Source: Reticulitermes lucifugus (lineage: Eukaryota > Arthropoda > Insecta > Blattodea > Rhinotermitidae). Taken from it: 35,383 bases of DNA. The notes beneath the pieces were generated by a model. It saw nothing but the letters and a program-made list of their open reading frames with translations. It searched no databases and was not told the origin of the DNA. The translations under genes were made by a program, and so were the position numbers. The stretch is taken from the NCBI GenBank assembly GCA_026260175.1, contig JAKCWW010000606.1:4479-39861 (forward strand), in the 5' to 3' direction. The number at the start of each line of letters is the position of its first letter. Position 1 is the first letter of the stretch. Positions 32,800 through 35,383 of the stretch are shown one piece after another.

Positions 32800-32842
32800 A
32801 ATTTATTATTATTATTATTATTATTATTATCATCATCATCAC
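32800..32842. repeat. (TTA)n / (TCA)n microsatellite
   Basis: Ten or so TTA units passing into CATCATCATCA. It may be another LINE 3' tail. Confidence 0.9.
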
Positions 32843-33377
32843 AGTTGATAGCAGTGTAGAAATTCAGCTCAGCTTGAAATCGAGGGTCTGATCATTTGCG
32901 AATGCTAAATTGTGTATTGTTGGTGCATTACACATTTTAACGTACGTTACGGCACCTACGTAAGACAACAAAAGATTTGTAGCACTGCAAGCGTGCAGTA
33001 GCAAAGTAGACTTTATGATTTCTGCCCTGGAATCTTGTCCTATTTCTTTACTTGTTATGTTATCCGTTTGCACGCGTGGCTTCTGTTTTCCTCCATTTCT
33101 GCACTCCACCCTCGTATTCGTGCTGTCTTTTCGTTCCTTCTTTTTTTTTGTTGTATCTTTACTTTTCTCATTATTTTTACTGCTTTTCTTTCTGTATAAT
33201 TACTTTTTATTTATTTATATTTGCCTCTTATTAATGTATCACGTTCGTGGTGACCCTGAATATAAACAGTTTCAGCCTGACACAGAAGTTTTTACAGGCG
33301 TTGTTAAACGTTATTTTAAAGTTACTAAGACACAGCGGAACACTACACTCAGAAATCGATGTGTTTTTCGAATACTA

Positions 33378-34522
33378 CACCGGGTGTCCCACAAGTCCGG
33401 TCTCATAGGGACAAGCACCAGCGAAGCAAATGGTAAGATTGATGTCCCTCTTGTTGCTCGCACAGGTTGGTATGATGCTGCACACTGCATCACACACGTC
33501 TGAAGCCTGAGATGTGATGTCTGTAGTAGCACTACGGGTATTTTATATAAGGTTTGCAATGGTACATGGAGGGGTATGGTAAACAAGCGACTTCAGATAA
33601 CCCCCGAAGAAAAAGTCTAAGGGTGTGAGGTCCGGGGATTTTGGTCGCCATTCGATTGGTCCCCAGCGCCCAATCCATCGCCCGGGAAGAAATTCAATCA
33701 GTTTCGCAACTCGCCAGCGAAATGAGGTGGCGCTGCATCCTGCTAGAAGTGAAAACGGTGTCTTACTGTGAGTGGCATTTCATCCAGGTAACATTCCAAG
33801 ACATCGTTCAACAACTGGAGATATCGTTCGGCGTTCACTCCTGCTTCCAGGAGTGTTTCCATGTATAGCGCACCAGACGGTTGTTCTTGGGTTGGTGTGG
33901 TGAGAAGCATCAACTGCGGCGTGAGGATTCTCCTGCGCCTCCTGTGTCTATTTACGTATCCATTGAAGTGGAAACACGCCTCGTCGCTAAACATGATATC
34001 GTCCGCTCGGATTCTTTGTGACTTAGGATATTCACAAAATTGAACTAGGCGTTCTTTATCATTTCCATGTAATTCTTTTACGAAATATATCTTGTACGGA
34101 TGAAATTTGTGACGTTGCATTGTTCAATGTACACGTGAGTTTGGAAGTACAGTTCCAGATGCAATATTTCTCACCAATCATTGTGGACTTAACTGCGATC
34201 TTGACAAGTACAACCATACTGCTTTTGTCATCAGTTAAAGTTCTCGGATAAGCTGCTCTTGGTTTGTCCGAAACATTCGTAGTCTCCTGAAATCTGGAAT
34301 AAATTCGACCAACAGAAGGCTGTCTAGGTCGAGGTGTGTTAGGATGGCGACGGCGAAATTCTTCAGCTGTCTGCCGTCAGCTAAGGCCAGAGGCGTGCAG
34401 AAGGATAGTTTCCGCGTTTTCCTGAACAGTGTACCTCATTTGTGTCGCTCATTATGTATTATTCTAACTGCAACAAAAATGATAATGTTCGGTGTGAGAC
34501 AGGACTTATGGGACACACTTTA
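33378..34522 (-). mobile_element. mariner-type (IS630-Tc1-mariner) transposon, complete but inactive
   Basis: Both ends match: CGGGTGTCCCACAAGTCCGG on the left and, on the minus strand of the right end, GTGTGTCCCATAAGTCCTG. Each is bordered by TA (33376-33377 and 34523-34524), the target duplication of this superfamily. The length of 1145 bp is close to the usual ~1.2-1.3 kb. The interior encodes a transposase on the minus strand, broken by frameshifts and stops (see the pseudogene entry). Confidence 0.88.
33460..34440 (-). pseudogene. mariner-type transposase, frameshifted
   Basis: In order on the minus strand: an N-terminal helix-turn-helix region (EEFRRRHPNTPRPRQPSVGR and the following DKPRAAYPRTLTDD, 34190-34380), then HKFHPYKIYFVKELHGND. 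Next come the first catalytic Asp in IMFSDEACFHFNG (~34000), the second in QDAAPPHF (~33745) and the third in WRPKSPDLTPLDFF (~33640). The catalytic residues survive, but they fall in three frames and stops intervene, so no transposase can be made. The longest intact frame is 33743-34120. It would cut and paste its own element in the nucleus. Confidence 0.85.
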
Positions 34523-34539
34523 TAGTTGTTCCGCTCGGT

Positions 34540-35235
34540 ATCAGAACATATCACAGACTTGCATCTTCGTCCTAAACTTGACTAGATCCCGTGACCCGAG
34601 GAACTAAAGCCCCAGAGAACCTGGCTTAACGAATCACTGGCAGCTGACCATGGACATGATACATTGTGCTTGGGAGAGTGATTTACGATTTATTTGTTTA
34701 ACGGAACACTGTCTCGTTACGAGACTAATGGCGGCTGTGATTGATGGCGACCCTGCCCCCCATTCTGGAAATGTGTTAGCGCTTCCATTCAGGGCCGACT
34801 GTTCTAATTATTTCAGTTATACAAGAAACTTGCGATATTGTCCTAAAATAAGTAACAAATGTTTCCAACGTGGTTCGGAATTCATATCCAGCCAAATCGA
34901 TCTCAGTACATGTCGCAACACTTGGACCTATGTGAGACAAGGACTTAGGCCTGTAAAGCTGGTATGTGTTTATGACAATTTTTAGGTTCATCTTATGTCT
35001 CTGTCGGCACCACCTGTCGTGTGTGTAGTCTACGTAATTCGACTAATAGGGCTTATCTTTCATTTGTAGTCTTTGAAGGGGTTTGAGAAAATGGTGCTGT
35101 AGAGAATGTGTGGACCATAACGGAAAGAAAATAACAAATGCGAAAATTACATAAAGAAGTGTTTTATAATTTGTAATGTTAATCCGTTATCGTTAATATG
35201 ATAGCATCAAGAGCGATTTTGATCGGAAAAGCTAA
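34540..35235. other. unassigned sequence
   Basis: No recognised gene; the 111-residue plus frame at 34650-34985 has no known domain. Confidence 0.45.
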
Positions 35236-35239
35236 AGGG

Positions 35240-35383
35240 AAAGGGCACTTCGTACATTTAGGGGTATGTGATGGGAGATGCACTTCGTACATTTAGGTGT
35301 ATGTGATGGGAGAGGCACTTCGTACATTTAGGTGTATGTGATGGGAGATGCACTTCGTACATTTAGGTGTATGTGATGGGAGA
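35240..35383. repeat. 35-bp tandem repeat array, continuing past the window end
   Basis: GCACTTCGTACATTTAGG recurs with starts at 35245, 35280, 35315 and 35350, exactly 35 bases apart, almost without divergence (G/T differences only). The full array length is unknown. Confidence 0.97.

Noticed and set aside
33015..33503. 162-residue frame with hydrophobic stretch (possible membrane protein)
   Set aside because: The hydrophobic part is pyrimidine-rich DNA and the 3' part runs into the mariner end. No domain or conserved context.

Overview
The window looks like repeat-rich insect nuclear DNA, most likely from Blattodea (a large cockroach or termite genome). Three things point that way: the mix of tRNA-headed SINEs and decayed non-LTR retrotransposons, a mariner-type DNA transposon, and widely spaced exons with GT...AG introns. 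The species call is a guess from the repeat types. No bacterial-style genes, operons, CRISPR arrays or plausible free-standing tRNA/rRNA genes are seen.

Only one host gene is convincing: two consecutive + strand exons (22111-22229 and 23240-23669) of a C2H2 zinc-finger protein. Phase-compatible splice sites join them, so that the second finger is rebuilt exactly across a 1010-bp intron. Together they encode three fingers and a long Ser/Thr/Pro/Ala/Gln-rich tail. The first Cys of finger 1, the start codon and probably the 3' exons lie outside what can be seen.

Nearly everything else recognisable is mobile DNA. (i) A tRNA-derived SINE family has about eight copies, at 1-124, 960-1145, 6848-7148, 14114-14275, 14857-15112, 16103-16408, 16521-16660 and 19548-19830. 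(ii) Several further SINEs have different tRNA-like heads, at 4630-4882, 6112-6310, 6395-6480, 18972-19318, 25055-25132 and 27015-27110. (iii) One non-LTR retrotransposon family has left decayed 3' ends at 331-895, 1333-1390, 10797-11372, 17040-17260, 29398-29545 and perhaps 22395-22450. Two other LINE remnants lie on the minus strand (27190-28200 and 32243-32740). (iv) A complete but dead mariner with matching inverted ends and TA duplications spans 33378-34522, and a terminal fragment of another lies near 13826-13960. (v) A repeat family of about 520 bp of unknown class has full copies at 15441-15972 and 26414-26927 and partial ones at 4046-4370, 8014-8262, 8475-9028 and 6540-6715. (vi) Several fold-back (inverted-repeat) elements are present.

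The most interesting signal is a short structured motif recurring at seven or more loci on both strands. It has the core and topology of a minimal type I hammerhead ribozyme: stem I, CUGANGA, a stem II hairpin, GAAA, a very short or palindromic stem III, a UH cleavage dinucleotide, then stem I again. Stem I abuts the core exactly and differs in sequence from copy to copy. Hammerheads with very short stem III are known from Penelope-like retroelements and related non-autonomous elements. No Penelope protein is visible here, so these may be solo or non-autonomous carriers. Some copies sit inside fold-back elements.

The window ends inside a 35-bp tandem array (35240-35383). Long AT-rich stretches between these features hold nothing I can identify.
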